A stretch of DNA of 59,939 nt, from contig JAFURM010000018.1 of the NCBI GenBank assembly GCA_017471925.1, forward strand, positions 1 through 59,939. Direction: 5' to 3'. The notes under the pieces are model-generated. The model saw nothing but the letters and a program-made list of their open reading frames with translations. It was not told where the DNA came from and did no database searches. Every line of letters starts with the position of its first letter. The stretch's first letter is position 1. The DNA comes from Bacteroides sp. GTDB taxonomy: Bacteria; Bacteroidota; Bacteroidia; Bacteroidales; Bacteroidaceae. A program made the translations under genes and the position numbers. Below, one piece after another: positions 1 to 8,579 of this stretch.

Positions 1-262
1 AAAATAGCCGTATGTCATTGAATAATTATTCATTCTTTTCTGTTAAAGCATATTTCTCTGCGCAAAAGTAGTGCAAACGAGTGAGAGAGAATTTATTCTC
101 TTTTGCAACGAGTGCAGCCTACTTTCGCAATGCAAAAGTAATTAAATTTTCGCACATGCTTCATTTATAGAAACTTTTTTTAGCATTACGACGCATTTTT
201 GTTCAGATGTGTATTGTGATGTGAGTTGTGTAGAAAAGAGGGGCCGAAGTATCATTTTCAGG

Positions 263-346
263 CATCTTAGAATACTTGGCCATTTATCTTAGGATAAATC
301 GGCATTTATCTTAAGATACTTTGCCATTTATCTTAAGATACTTTTT
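263..346. repeat. Array of four 22-bp spaced palindromic repeats
   Basis: A 12-bp palindrome, TATCTTAAGATA, occurs at 307-318 and 329-340, with one change at 285-296 (TATCTTAGGATA), and in a weaker form at 263-274 (CATCTTAGAATA). The four copies are exactly 22 bp apart, close to two turns of the helix. The sequence between copies is also conserved (GGCATT or GCCATT before, CTTT after). It lies upstream of the tRNA promoter and of the presumed leftward gene. It looks like either a tandem repeat or an operator array; the sequence does not decide between them. Confidence 0.75.
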
Positions 347-411
347 CTGGCCTGTGTTTTCCGTCGAAAAATGAAAAAGCCGAAGCCCAACGAAAAATCT
401 GTCCGAAATCC

Positions 412-441
412 TTGCAGTATCAGAAAAAGTCCTTATCTTTG
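412..441 (+). promoter_or_regulatory. Promoter of the tRNA-Phe/tRNA-Pro unit
   Basis: A -33 element TTGC at 412-415 is followed after 18 bases by TATCTTTG at 434-441, which fits the Bacteroides consensus TTTG-N19-TAnnTTTG. The predicted transcription start is about ten bases ahead of the mature tRNA-Phe end. Confidence 0.75.
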
Positions 442-458
442 CACCCGCAAACGCAAAA

Positions 459-534
459 GGTGCCATAGCTCAGTTGGTAGGGCAAAGGACTGAAAATCCT
501 TGTGTCCCCGGTTCGATTCCTGGTGGCACCACCA
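459..534 (+). tRNA. tRNA-Phe (GAA)
   Basis: This is a complete cloverleaf. The acceptor arm GGTGCCA pairs with TGGCACC, and the anticodon stem AAGGA/TCCTT holds the loop CTGAAAA with anticodon GAA. The T arm contains GGTTCGATTCC. The 3' CCA is encoded (532-534). It is followed after 21 bases by tRNA-Pro, and both are probably cut from one transcript. Confidence 0.97.
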
Positions 535-555
535 CAGAAAGTCCTGCAAAGGTAT

Positions 556-628
556 CGGAATGTAGCGCAGTTGGTAGCGCACTACGTTCGGGACGTAGGG
601 GTCGGGCGTTCGAGTCGCCTCATTCCGA
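556..628 (+). tRNA. tRNA-Pro (CGG)
   Basis: The acceptor arm CGGAATG pairs with CATTCCG. The anticodon stem CTACG/CGTAG carries the loop TTCGGGA, giving anticodon CGG, which reads proline CCG codons. The T arm holds GTTCGAGTC. The CCA end is not encoded (the bases after the discriminator A are CAC), unlike its neighbour tRNA-Phe, so CCA must be added enzymatically. Confidence 0.96.
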
Positions 629-637
629 CACACATCA

Positions 638-676
638 GCGACAATCGGTCTTCACCGATTGTCGCTTTCTTTTTTC
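638..676 (+). terminator. Intrinsic terminator after the tRNA pair
   Basis: GCGACAATCGGT (638-649) pairs perfectly with ACCGATTGTCGC around a CTTC tetraloop, and a T-rich tract TTTCTTTTTT follows. This ends the tRNA transcript. Confidence 0.93.
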
Positions 677-846
677 CGGGATAAAACAAGCAAACATTTG
701 GGGTAGTCCGAAAACATAGTTGCAAAGTTGTTTTTAGGCTGCCTTTAACAGTCATAAACAATGCCTCTCTTTATTTAACAAGCCCATTTACAGCATTTCC
801 CACGCTGACCGCGTATTACTGCTTAAAACGGCTTTCTCTACTATGA

Positions 847-912
847 AAATTTTCCGCCCCAACCGGGAAAAATTTCCGCCCCAACTGGAAAAAAATTTCC
901 GCCCAACTGGAG
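847..912. repeat. Three tandem copies of an A-tract plus TTTCCGCCCCAACTGG
   Basis: The core TTTCCGCCC recurs at 851, 873 and 896, each preceded by a run of A and followed by CAACCGGG or CAACTGG, so the period is 22-23 bp. The last copy runs into AGTACCATTTTGAGCAG. Short tandem repeats next to a motif of this kind occur at the ends of IS21-type insertion sequences, but no transposase frame is visible, so this would be a relic at most. Confidence 0.7.
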
Positions 913-1252
913 TACCATTTTGAGCAGACGATTCACATGTTTTAAGATTAGTGCAAATGCTTTACAACGTCATCACTCCGTCACAAATAGACATCAAGAT
1001 TCTGCATCATGGCTGTTTCTTCTTACTTTTTGGGGAATATACATGGATTTCTTTGTCAGAGACACACATAGGATTCAACGGACAGTTCTACACCCTCCCT
1101 TACTTCCTGGCTTTTCTGCTCAAACGTTTCCTGCGAGAGAGAGGATGAAGATCCGGAAGATGCAGAAATAAAAGGAGAATAGATGCTCATTTCCTCAAAT
1201 CTTGTTATCTTTGCACCGTTTTTACGATATTCTGGAATAAAAGGAAAAGACT

Positions 1253-2287
1253 ATGATAGCAAAAATTGAACAACTTCTGCAAGAAGTGGAAGCCATGACC
1301 GCCGGAAGTGCCGAAGAACTGGAAGCCCTCCGCATCAAGTATCTCAGCAAGAAGGGAGCCGTGAACGGCCTGATGGCCGACTTCCGCAACGTGCCCGCCG
1401 AACAGAAAAAAGAGGTAGGCATGAAGCTGAACGAACTGAAGACCAAAGCCCAGGAGAAAATCAACGCCCTGAAAGAGCAGTTCGAGAGCCAGGACAACGG
1501 TTGCGAAGAGATGGACCTCACCCGCTCAGCCTATCCCGTAAGCCTGGGCACACGCCATCCGCTCTCCATCGTGAAGAACGAAATCATCGACATCTTTGCC
1601 CGCATGGGATTCAACATTGCCGACGGACCGGAAGTAGAGGACGACTGGCACGTATTCTCGTCCATGAACTTTGCGGAAGACCATCCGGCACGCGACATGC
1701 AGGACACCTTCTTCATTGAGAACAACGCCGACAACGTGTCCCACAACATCATCCTGCGCACCCACACCAGCAGCGTGCAGAGCCGTGTGATGGAGAACAC
1801 CCAACCGCCCATCCGCATCATCTGTCCGGGCCGTGTCTATCGCAACGAGGCCATCAGCTACCGCGCACACGCCTTCTTCCATCAGGTGGAGGCCCTGTAC
1901 GTGGACAAGAACGTATCATTCACCGACCTGAAGCAGGCCCTGCTGCTCTTCGCCCAGGAGATGTTCGGCGCAGAGACCAAGATTCGCCTGCGTCCCTCCT
2001 ACTTCCCCTTCACCGAACCGAGTGCCGAGATGGACATCAGCTGCAACATCTGTGGCGGCAAGGGATGCCCCTTCTGCAAGCACACAGGCTGGGTGGAAAT
2101 CCTGGGTTGTGGCATGGTAGACCCCAACGTACTGGAGCTGAACGGCATAGACAGCAAGGTGTACAGCGGCTACGCCCTGGGCATGGGCATTGAGCGCATC
2201 GCCAACCTGAAGTACCGCGTAAACGACCTGCGCCTCTTCTCCGAAAACGACACCCGCTTCCTGAAGGAATTTGAGGCGGCATACTAA
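1253..2287 (+). CDS. pheS: Phenylalanyl-tRNA synthetase alpha subunit
   Basis: This is the catalytic subunit of the (alpha-beta)2 enzyme that charges tRNA-Phe in the cytoplasm. The 344-residue length is normal. Residues 1-90 form the coiled-coil arm. Class II motif 2 is seen near residue 193 (GRVYRNEA, then FFHQVE) and motif 3 near residue 311 (GMGIERIANLKY). A cysteine-rich patch near 264-277 (CNICGGKGCPFC) followed by GWVEILGCGMV is typical of PheS. The ATG at 1253 follows an A-rich leader and a -7 box at 1206-1213. pheT is not adjacent. The gene lies 0.7 kb downstream of tRNA-Phe, but the terminator between them makes co-transcription unlikely. Confidence 0.97.
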   Translation: MIAKIEQLLQEVEAMTAGSAEELEALRIKYLSKKGAVNGLMADFRNVPAEQKKEVGMKLNELKTKAQEKINALKEQFESQDNGCEEMDLTRSAYPVSLGTRHPLSIVKNEIIDIFARMGFNIADGPEVEDDWHVFSSMNFAEDHPARDMQDTFFIENNADNVSHNIILRTHTSSVQSRVMENTQPPIRIICPGRVYRNEAISYRAHAFFHQVEALYVDKNVSFTDLKQALLLFAQEMFGAETKIRLRPSYFPFTEPSAEMDISCNICGGKGCPFCKHTGWVEILGCGMVDPNVLELNGIDSKVYSGYALGMGIERIANLKYRVNDLRLFSENDTRFLKEFEAAY

Positions 2288-2289
2288 AG

Positions 2290-2450
2290 GATAATTGATA
2301 GTTGATATATTGATAATTGACGAGTGGATGAGTTTTAGGCACGGATGACACGGATTAAAACGCGGATGGATGCGGTTAGATACAGACTCGCATAGAAGCT
2401 GACAACCCAACCATCAACTGTCAACTGTCAATTATCAATTATCAACTAAA
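2290..2450. repeat. Composite intergenic repeat (TTGATAATTGA type plus GGCACGGAT type)
   Basis: The pheS to MFS gap is almost wholly repetitive. At 2290-2320 there are AT-rich units of the TGATAATTGA and GATAGTTGATA type, and at 2412-2450 the same units recur in reverse complement (CAACTGTCAATTATCAA), so the two blocks could pair. Between them, at 2333-2367, lies TTTTAGGCACGGAT with ACACGGATTAAAA, a half-copy of the family found complete at 14879, 23836 and 50415. Similar AT-rich units recur at 23541 and 40297. Confidence 0.75.
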
Positions 2451-2471
2451 GGAAACTATCAACTAAATAAA

Positions 2472-3668
2472 GTGAAAGAACGTCTTGTTACTCCCGGCTA
2501 TTGCTTCATCATTGCGGCCAACTTCCTGCAGTTCTTCGGGTTTTGGCTGCTGATACCCGTGTTGCCCTTCTACCTGCAAGAGACGTTCAAGGCCGGCAGC
2601 ACCACCATTGGCCTGGTGCTCTCCTGCTACACCATCGCCGCCCTGGGCATACGTCCCTTCTCGGGCTACCTGTTAGACACCTTTGCCCGCAAGCCCCTTT
2701 ATCTGCTGGCCTACTTCATCTTCACCGCCATGTTTGGCGGCTACCTGCTGGCCGGCACACTGACCCTCTTCATCCTGTTTCGCGTGCTCCACGGGCTATC
2801 CTTCGGCATGGTCACCGTGGGCGGCAACACCATCGTGATAGACATCATGCCCTCCTCACGACGAGGCGAGGGACTGGGCTACTACGGCCTGGCCAACAAC
2901 ACCGCCATGTCCATCGGCCCCATGACAGGTCTCTTCCTGCACGATGCAGGTGCCTCCTACACCCTCATCTTCGGCTGTTCCTTCTGCGCCTGCCTCGTGG
3001 GCCTGCTCTGTGCATGGAGTGTAAAGACTCCCTACAAGCCCGCCGTGAAGCGTCCGCCCCTCTCCTTAGACCGCTTCATTCTGCTGAAAGGCATCCCCGC
3101 CGGTATCAGCCTGCTGCTGCTCTCCATTCCCTATGGCATGACCACCAACTACGTAGCCATGTATGCCCGTCAGATAGGCCTGCAAGCCCCCACGGGTTTC
3201 TTCTTCACCTTCATGGCCATAGGCATGGCTGTGTCGCGACTCTTCTCCGGCCGCCTGGTAGACAAGGGCAAGACCACCCAGCTCATCCGCTTCGGCCTCT
3301 ACATCGTGGTGGTCAGCTTCTTCCTGCTCTCGGGCTGCATCCATGTCATCCAGTGGAGCCAGACAGCCTGCGCCGTGATCTTCTTCGGCATAGCCCTGCT
3401 GCTTGGCATCGGTTTCGGCATCATGTTTCCGGCCTACAACACCATGTTCGTCAATCTGGCACCCAACAGCCAGCGCGGCACTGCCACCTCCACCTACCTC
3501 ACCTCTTGGGATGTAGGCATCGGCATCGGTATGCTCACCGGCGGCTACATTGCGGAAGTCAGCACCTTCGACAAGGCCTACTTCTTCGGTGCCTGCCTCA
3601 CCATCCTCTCCATGCTCTACTTCAACCTGAAGGTGACACCCCATTTCCACAAAAACAAGTTGCGCTGA
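2472..3668 (+). CDS. Major facilitator superfamily transporter
   Basis: A 398-residue inner-membrane protein with about twelve hydrophobic segments, the length and pattern of drug:H+ antiporter-type MFS carriers. Between helices 2 and 3 it has the family motif A region (SGYLLDTFARKPLY, near residue 65). The N-terminal helix holds PVLPFYLQ, also common in efflux members. The substrate cannot be read from the sequence; an exporter is more likely than an importer. The start is GTG at 2472, the only plausible start, right after the repeat-filled gap. It may be read with pheS, since no terminator is visible between them. Confidence 0.88.
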   Translation: MKERLVTPGYCFIIAANFLQFFGFWLLIPVLPFYLQETFKAGSTTIGLVLSCYTIAALGIRPFSGYLLDTFARKPLYLLAYFIFTAMFGGYLLAGTLTLFILFRVLHGLSFGMVTVGGNTIVIDIMPSSRRGEGLGYYGLANNTAMSIGPMTGLFLHDAGASYTLIFGCSFCACLVGLLCAWSVKTPYKPAVKRPPLSLDRFILLKGIPAGISLLLLSIPYGMTTNYVAMYARQIGLQAPTGFFFTFMAIGMAVSRLFSGRLVDKGKTTQLIRFGLYIVVVSFFLLSGCIHVIQWSQTACAVIFFGIALLLGIGFGIMFPAYNTMFVNLAPNSQRGTATSTYLTSWDVGIGIGMLTGGYIAEVSTFDKAYFFGACLTILSMLYFNLKVTPHFHKNKLR

Positions 3669-3841
3669 GACACCGGCCGCAACAACTTTATGCAATCGTT
3701 TGCAGAAGTTAGCATAAACTTTTCCTGCCATCGGCATGAAGAGGTATGACGCTATTTCATTATCTTTGTCCCGATATGCTATGCACGATGAATAACCAAA
3801 TATCATTAAATAATTTATTGTTAACTTAAAAATTAAGATGC
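3669..3841 (+). promoter_or_regulatory. Leader and probable promoter of the sus-like cluster
   Basis: A -7 box TATCTTTG lies at 3761-3768 without a clear -33 element, as is common for regulated Bacteroides promoters. It would give a leader of about 65 bases rich in A and T before the susC ATG at 3842. No regulator gene (SusR, hybrid two-component or anti-sigma type) lies next to the cluster in this window. Confidence 0.5.
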
Positions 3842-6800
3842 ATGAAGCAAGTTAATCTTAGAATCTATCAAACGATTCTTCCCTTATTGTTAGGGTTATT
3901 CTTGTCAGTTGGCGCTTATGCACAGAGCATCACCGTGAAAGGAACCGTAAAGGATGCCTTGGGTGAAGTGATAGGCGCGAATGTCGTGGAGAAAGGCAAT
4001 CCCACGAATGGTACCATTACCGACATCGACGGTAAGTTCACGTTGACCGTACCCCAAGGCTCAACGCTTGTCATCTCATTCATCGGCTACAAGACTCAGG
4101 AAGTAGCTGCCGCCCCCAACGTAACGGTGGAGATGAAGGACGACACCGAATTGCTGAACGAAGTGGTAGTCATCGGTTACGGTGTAGCCAAGAAAAATGA
4201 CTTGACCGGTTCGGTAACGGCCATTAAGCCCGACGAAATGAACAAGGGTTTGGTGACCAGTGCACAAGACATGATGCAAGGTAAAATTGCTGGTGTAAGC
4301 GTAATCAACGGCGGTGGTGAACCGGGCGGTTATGCTACTATCCGTATCCGTGGTGGTTCTTCTTTGAACGCTTCCAACGACCCGTTGATTGTAATTGACG
4401 GTTTGGCCATGGACAGCTATGGTGTGCAAGGTCTTTCCAACCCGTTGGCTTTGGTGAATCCTGCCGACATCGAAAGTTTCACTGTGCTGAAAGATGCCTC
4501 TGCTACAGCTATCTACGGTAGCCGCGCTTCTAACGGCGTTATCATCATCACTACAAAGAAAGGCCGTCGCGACTCCAAGCCTACTATTTCTTATAATGGT
4601 AACGTTTCCGTAAGTGCCGTAACCAACAAACTGGACGTGCTGAACGCCAGCGAATATATGGATTTGGTGCAGAAGACATACGGTTACAGCGATGACGAGT
4701 TCCTCGCCAGTGCCGAATATGCCGCATTGGGTTATACCGACAAGAACGGCAATCACGTGTTCGCAGACACCGACTGGCAGGACGAAATCTACCGCACTGC
4801 TGTCAGCACCGACCACAACATCACCGTTTCCGGAGGTTTGAAGAATATGCCTTACCGCGTATCTTTGGGTTACACTAACCAACAGGGTATCCTGAAGACT
4901 TCAAGCTTCGAGCGTTACACTGCCAGCGTGAATGTTTCACCGAGTTTCCTGGATGACCACCTGAAGGTGAACTTCAATGCCAAGGGTATGTTCTCCAAGA
5001 CCAGCTATGCCAACACAGGTGCCATCGGTGCGGCTACTTCCATGGACCCCACCAAGCCCGTATACGGTGATACAGATTTCTACAAGACAAACTTCAACGG
5101 CTACTGGGAATGGGCAGAGACCATCAACCGCAATGACCCGGCATGGACACAGAGCATCAACACACTGGCTACAGCCAACCCCGTTGGTATGCTGAACAAC
5201 CGTAGCGACAAGGGTGAATCCAAGGTATTGATGGGCAACCTGGAACTGGACTATAAGATCCACGGTCTGGAAGACTTGCACTTGCACATGAACGCCGGTA
5301 TGGACATCGCAACCGGTGAGTCCAACAAGCACTATTCACGCTTCGACAGCGACAACTACTATTATGGTAGCAATGGCTGGAACACTCAGGATACATACAA
5401 CCTCTCTTTGAACATGTATGCACAATACATCAAGGACTTCAACGACAACCATCACTTCGACGTTATGGCCGGTTATGAGTGGCAGAGATTCCACAAAGAG
5501 AGCGACTACTACTACACCGGTTCTTATGCAGACACTCACGAGCTGACTCCGGGCGAGCTTTACAACCCCTCCGACCCGACCAAGACACTCTACAAGACAG
5601 AGAACTACCTGGTTTCTTTCTTCGGACGTGCAAACTACTCCCTGCTGAACCGCTACTTGTTTACCTTCACATTGCGTGAAGACGGTTCTTCACGTTTCCA
5701 CAAGGACAACCGCTGGGGTCTGTTCCCCTCTGCAGCCTTTGCATGGAAGGTGAATGAAGAAGCATTCCTGCGTGATGTAGAAGCCGTTTCTGACTTCAAG
5801 TTCCGTGCCGGCTACGGTATCACCGGTCAGCAGGAAGGTATCGGTGACTACACCTACTTCGCTTCTTACACTCCGAACACTAACGGTGCTTACTATCCGC
5901 TCTTGGGCGATGGTGCTACTTACCGTCCGGATGCTTACAACAAGAACCTCACTTGGGAAAAGACCACAACTTATAACGTGGGTATTGACCTGGGGTTCTG
6001 GAACAACCGCTTGACGGCCAACTTCGATTACTACTATCGCAAGACTACAGACCTGATTAATGCTGTATATGTGGCTGCAGGTACCAACTTCAAGAACAAG
6101 GTAACCAGCAACATCGGTTCACTGCACAACCAAGGTTTTGAATTTGCCATGACATGGCGTCCCATCCAGCAGAAAGATCTGAGCTGGGAACTGGGCTTCA
6201 ACCTGACTCACAACACCAACGAAATTGACGAACTGGTAGAAAGCACTGGTGACCGCTACATCATCCGTCACGGTGGTATCGCCGTGGGTGACTCCGGTTC
6301 TAACGGTATCAAGGCATGGGCCGAAGGCGAATCTGTTTCTGCATTCTACACCTTCCAGCAGGTATATGACAAGAACGGTCAGCCTATCCAAGGCGAATTC
6401 GTAGACCGTGACGGTAACGGCATCATCAACGACAACGACCGCTACTTCTACAAGAAGGCCGATGCTGACGTATTGATGGGCCTGACTTCCAAGGTGCTCT
6501 ACAAGAACTGGGACTTCAGCTTCTCTCTGCGCGCCAGCCTGAACAACTACGCATACAACGCCGTAGAGTGTGGACGTTCTAACATGTCTGTTTCCGGTAT
6601 CTATTCCGGTAAGGCTTGGCACAACGTACCCGACATGGTATTGGCCAAGAACTATCTGAACGTAACCACCAACGATGCCTTGTCTGACTACTTCATCCAG
6701 AACGCTTCGTTCCTGAAGTGTGACAACATCACCGTAGGTTACAGCTTCGACAAGCTCTTTGGTGCCAACATCAGCGGCCGTGCCTACCTGACTGCACAAA

Positions 6801-6916
6801 ACGTGTTTACTATTACTAACTATAAAGGTATTGACCCTGAAATCAGCGGTGGCTATGATGGCAGCATCTACCCGCGTCCTTTCGTAGGTATCTTCGGTCT
6901 CAGCCTTAATTTCTAA
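3842..6916 (+). CDS. SusC-family TonB-dependent outer-membrane receptor
   Basis: This 1024-residue protein should form the outer-membrane channel that imports oligosaccharides with TonB energy. A signal peptide ends near residue 27 (VGAYAQS). A carboxypeptidase-regulatory-like domain follows (about 30-110, with VKGTVKDALGEVIGANVV), then the SusC plug, which opens with VVVIGYG and contains DASATAIYGSRASNGVI. The rest is a 22-strand barrel ending in an aromatic residue (FGLSLNF), as outer-membrane proteins need for assembly. susD starts 21 bases downstream. The length is close to the starch receptor SusC and the SusE/SusF pairing points to an alpha-glucan ligand, but the receptor sequence alone does not prove the substrate. 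Confidence 0.95.
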   Translation: MKQVNLRIYQTILPLLLGLFLSVGAYAQSITVKGTVKDALGEVIGANVVEKGNPTNGTITDIDGKFTLTVPQGSTLVISFIGYKTQEVAAAPNVTVEMKDDTELLNEVVVIGYGVAKKNDLTGSVTAIKPDEMNKGLVTSAQDMMQGKIAGVSVINGGGEPGGYATIRIRGGSSLNASNDPLIVIDGLAMDSYGVQGLSNPLALVNPADIESFTVLKDASATAIYGSRASNGVIIITTKKGRRDSKPTISYNGNVSVSAVTNKLDVLNASEYMDLVQKTYGYSDDEFLASAEYAALGYTDKNGNHVFADTDWQDEIYRTAVSTDHNITVSGGLKNMPYRVSLGYTNQQGILKTSSFERYTASVNVSPSFLDDHLKVNFNAKGMFSKTSYANTGAIGAATSMDPTKPVYGDTDFYKTNFNGYWEWAETINRNDPAWTQSINTLATANPVGMLNNRSDKGESKVLMGNLELDYKIHGLEDLHLHMNAGMDIATGESNKHYSRFDSDNYYYGSNGWNTQDTYNLSLNMYAQYIKDFNDNHHFDVMAGYEWQRFHKESDYYYTGSYADTHELTPGELYNPSDPTKTLYKTENYLVSFFGRANYSLLNRYLFTFTLREDGSSRFHKDNRWGLFPSAAFAWKVNEEAFLRDVEAVSDFKFRAGYGITGQQEGIGDYTYFASYTPNTNGAYYPLLGDGATYRPDAYNKNLTWEKTTTYNVGIDLGFWNNRLTANFDYYYRKTTDLINAVYVAAGTNFKNKVTSNIGSLHNQGFEFAMTWRPIQQKDLSWELGFNLTHNTNEIDELVESTGDRYIIRHGGIAVGDSGSNGIKAWAEGESVSAFYTFQQVYDKNGQPIQGEFVDRDGNGIINDNDRYFYKKADADVLMGLTSKVLYKNWDFSFSLRASLNNYAYNAVECGRSNMSVSGIYSGKAWHNVPDMVLAKNYLNVTTNDALSDYFIQNASFLKCDNITVGYSFDKLFGANISGRAYLTAQNVFTITNYKGIDPEISGGYDGSIYPRPFVGIFGLSLNF

Positions 6917-6937
6917 TCATTTAAACATAGAACTGAT

Positions 6938-8560
6938 ATGAAATTCAATTACATAAAATCATTGACAGCGGCTGCAGCCTTGACGTTGACACTGAACATG
7001 ACTTCTTGTGTGAACGATTTGGACGTGGATCCTATCAATCCGCAGCAGACAATGGAACTGGACAAGGCCGCACTTTTCAATAAAATCTATGCCAGCTTCG
7101 CATTGACAGGCCAAACAGGTCCTTCTGACAATGGCGACATTGAAGACATGGATGAAGGTCGTTCCGACTTCTTCCGTATGGCCTGGAACCTGAACGAGTT
7201 GACCACCGATGAAGGCCACTGGGTGTGGACCACCGATACCGGTATCGAGGAAATGCTGCACAACACATATGGTGCCAGTGCCGCTTTCTCCAACGGTCTC
7301 TACTACCGTCTCTACTTCACCATCACTCTGTGTAACTTCTTCCTGGAGCAGGTACCCGAAGATGGTACGTCTGAAACAGCCATGCAACGTGCCGAAGTAC
7401 GCTTCATCCGTGCCCTGAACTACTACTATGTAATGGACATGTACGGCAGTGCAGCCTTTACGGAAATGGTGACTACCGAAGCTCCTGAACGCTACACCCG
7501 TTCACAGTACTTCACCTATATTGAGAAAGAGTTGAAGGAATGTGCCGAAGTGATGGCCGACCCCGGTCAGAACACCTATGGCCGCGTAGACAAGGTGGCT
7601 GCATGGAATCTGTTGTCTCGTCTCTACCTGAACGCAGAGGTCTACACTGGCACTGCACAATGGGAGAATGCAGCAAGCTATGCTGACAAGGTAATCAAGA
7701 ACGGCTATTACAAACTGCACACAACTGGTACGACTAACCCGAGCACCGGCGAAGTATATTCACCCTATCAGATGCTCTTCTTGGCCGACAACAACACCAA
7801 CGGTGCACAGTATGAGAACATCTTCCCTGCCCTGTTCGACGGTGTAACAACCAAGAGCTATGGTGGTATGAACTTCCTGATTCTCTCTACCTACAGTGCT
7901 GCTATGGATGCCGACATCCCTTCAGGCACCAACTGTAGCTGGGGTAAGTGTACACGTGTACGCAGCTCTTTGCTTGACATCTTCTTCGGCAACAGTTCCA
8001 ACGCTCCTCAGAGCAACAGCATCGCTGAGATGACCACTGCAGCCAATGACGACCGTGCCCTCTTCTACGGCAAAGGATACAGCCATGTCATCGAGGACGA
8101 AAGCAATGCCGATGCAGGTTTTGCCTGCGTGAAGTTCCGCAATGTACGTTCTGACGGCCAGCCCAATGCAGTCATTGACTTCGTAAACACCGACCTCCCG
8201 CTGATGCGTGTAGCTGAGGCTTATTTGACTTATGCCGAAGCCGTTACCCGCGCTAACGGGGCCAACGCCGATGCCAAGGAAAAGATTGACGAACTCCGTA
8301 AACGCGCCAATGCTCCTCTGCAAAGTTCATACACTTTGGATGACATCTGCAACGAGTGGGCCAAGGAATTCTGGTTCGAAGGCCGTCGCCGTATAGACCT
8401 GGTTCGTTTCGGCAAGTATGCCGGACAGGCAAGCTACAGATGGGAATGGATGGGCGGCACTGTAGAAGGTGCCCAATTCAGCAGCACTAAGTCCATCTTC
8501 GGTATTCCCGAAAACGACTTGAGCAACAATCCTAACTTGAAACAAAACGAGGGTTATTAA
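6938..8560 (+). CDS. SusD-family glycan-binding lipoprotein
   Basis: This 540-residue surface lipoprotein caps the SusC channel and captures glycan. The signal peptide ends in a lipobox with the acylated cysteine near residue 24 (NMTSC). The body is the SusD helical fold, with TPR-like helices (AAWNLLSRLYLNAEVY, near 224) and the C-terminal family signature RRIDLVRFGKY (near 485). Aromatic residues suitable for binding sugar are plentiful around LNELTTDEGHWVW, in the region that binds starch in the B. thetaiotaomicron protein. It lies between susC and susE with gaps of 21 and 19 bases, so all four genes are surely one operon. Confidence 0.95.
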   Translation: MKFNYIKSLTAAAALTLTLNMTSCVNDLDVDPINPQQTMELDKAALFNKIYASFALTGQTGPSDNGDIEDMDEGRSDFFRMAWNLNELTTDEGHWVWTTDTGIEEMLHNTYGASAAFSNGLYYRLYFTITLCNFFLEQVPEDGTSETAMQRAEVRFIRALNYYYVMDMYGSAAFTEMVTTEAPERYTRSQYFTYIEKELKECAEVMADPGQNTYGRVDKVAAWNLLSRLYLNAEVYTGTAQWENAASYADKVIKNGYYKLHTTGTTNPSTGEVYSPYQMLFLADNNTNGAQYENIFPALFDGVTTKSYGGMNFLILSTYSAAMDADIPSGTNCSWGKCTRVRSSLLDIFFGNSSNAPQSNSIAEMTTAANDDRALFYGKGYSHVIEDESNADAGFACVKFRNVRSDGQPNAVIDFVNTDLPLMRVAEAYLTYAEAVTRANGANADAKEKIDELRKRANAPLQSSYTLDDICNEWAKEFWFEGRRRIDLVRFGKYAGQASYRWEWMGGTVEGAQFSSTKSIFGIPENDLSNNPNLKQNEGY

Positions 8561-8579
8561 TCAATAAAACAGATAGAAA

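Larger units (their letters stand above)
1..458. other. Intergenic region left of the tRNA genes
   Basis: I see no gene here. Two sequences reading CAAAAGTA at 63-70 and 133-140 are, on the minus strand, TACTTTTG, the Bacteroides -7 promoter box, so a gene beyond the left edge is probably transcribed leftwards from this region. Between them lies a short palindrome around 88-101 (GAGAATTTATTCTC). The 22-bp repeat array at 263-346 and the tRNA promoter at 412-441 are listed separately. Confidence 0.6.
629..1252. other. Intergenic region between tRNA-Pro and pheS
   Basis: Apart from the terminator (638-676) and the repeats at 847-910, I see no convincing gene. Two short overlapping open frames at 920-1171 and 951-1148 lack a recognisable protein, a promoter or a leader. 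A -7 box TATCTTTG at 1206-1213 without a clear -33 element probably starts the pheS transcript about 32 bases before its ATG. Confidence 0.6.

Noticed and set aside
263-346. CRISPR-like array
   Set aside because: The units are contiguous 22-bp repeats without unique spacers, and no cas genes are in the window. The same holds for 27539-27660.
951-1148. 65-codon frame ahead of pheS
   Set aside because: No promoter, no leader and no family I recognise. Left out, though a degraded gene cannot be excluded.
2501-3712. 403-codon frame overlapping the MFS gene on the same strand
   Set aside because: The translation is arginine/histidine-rich without hydrophobic helices, typical of an out-of-frame reading of a membrane-protein gene.
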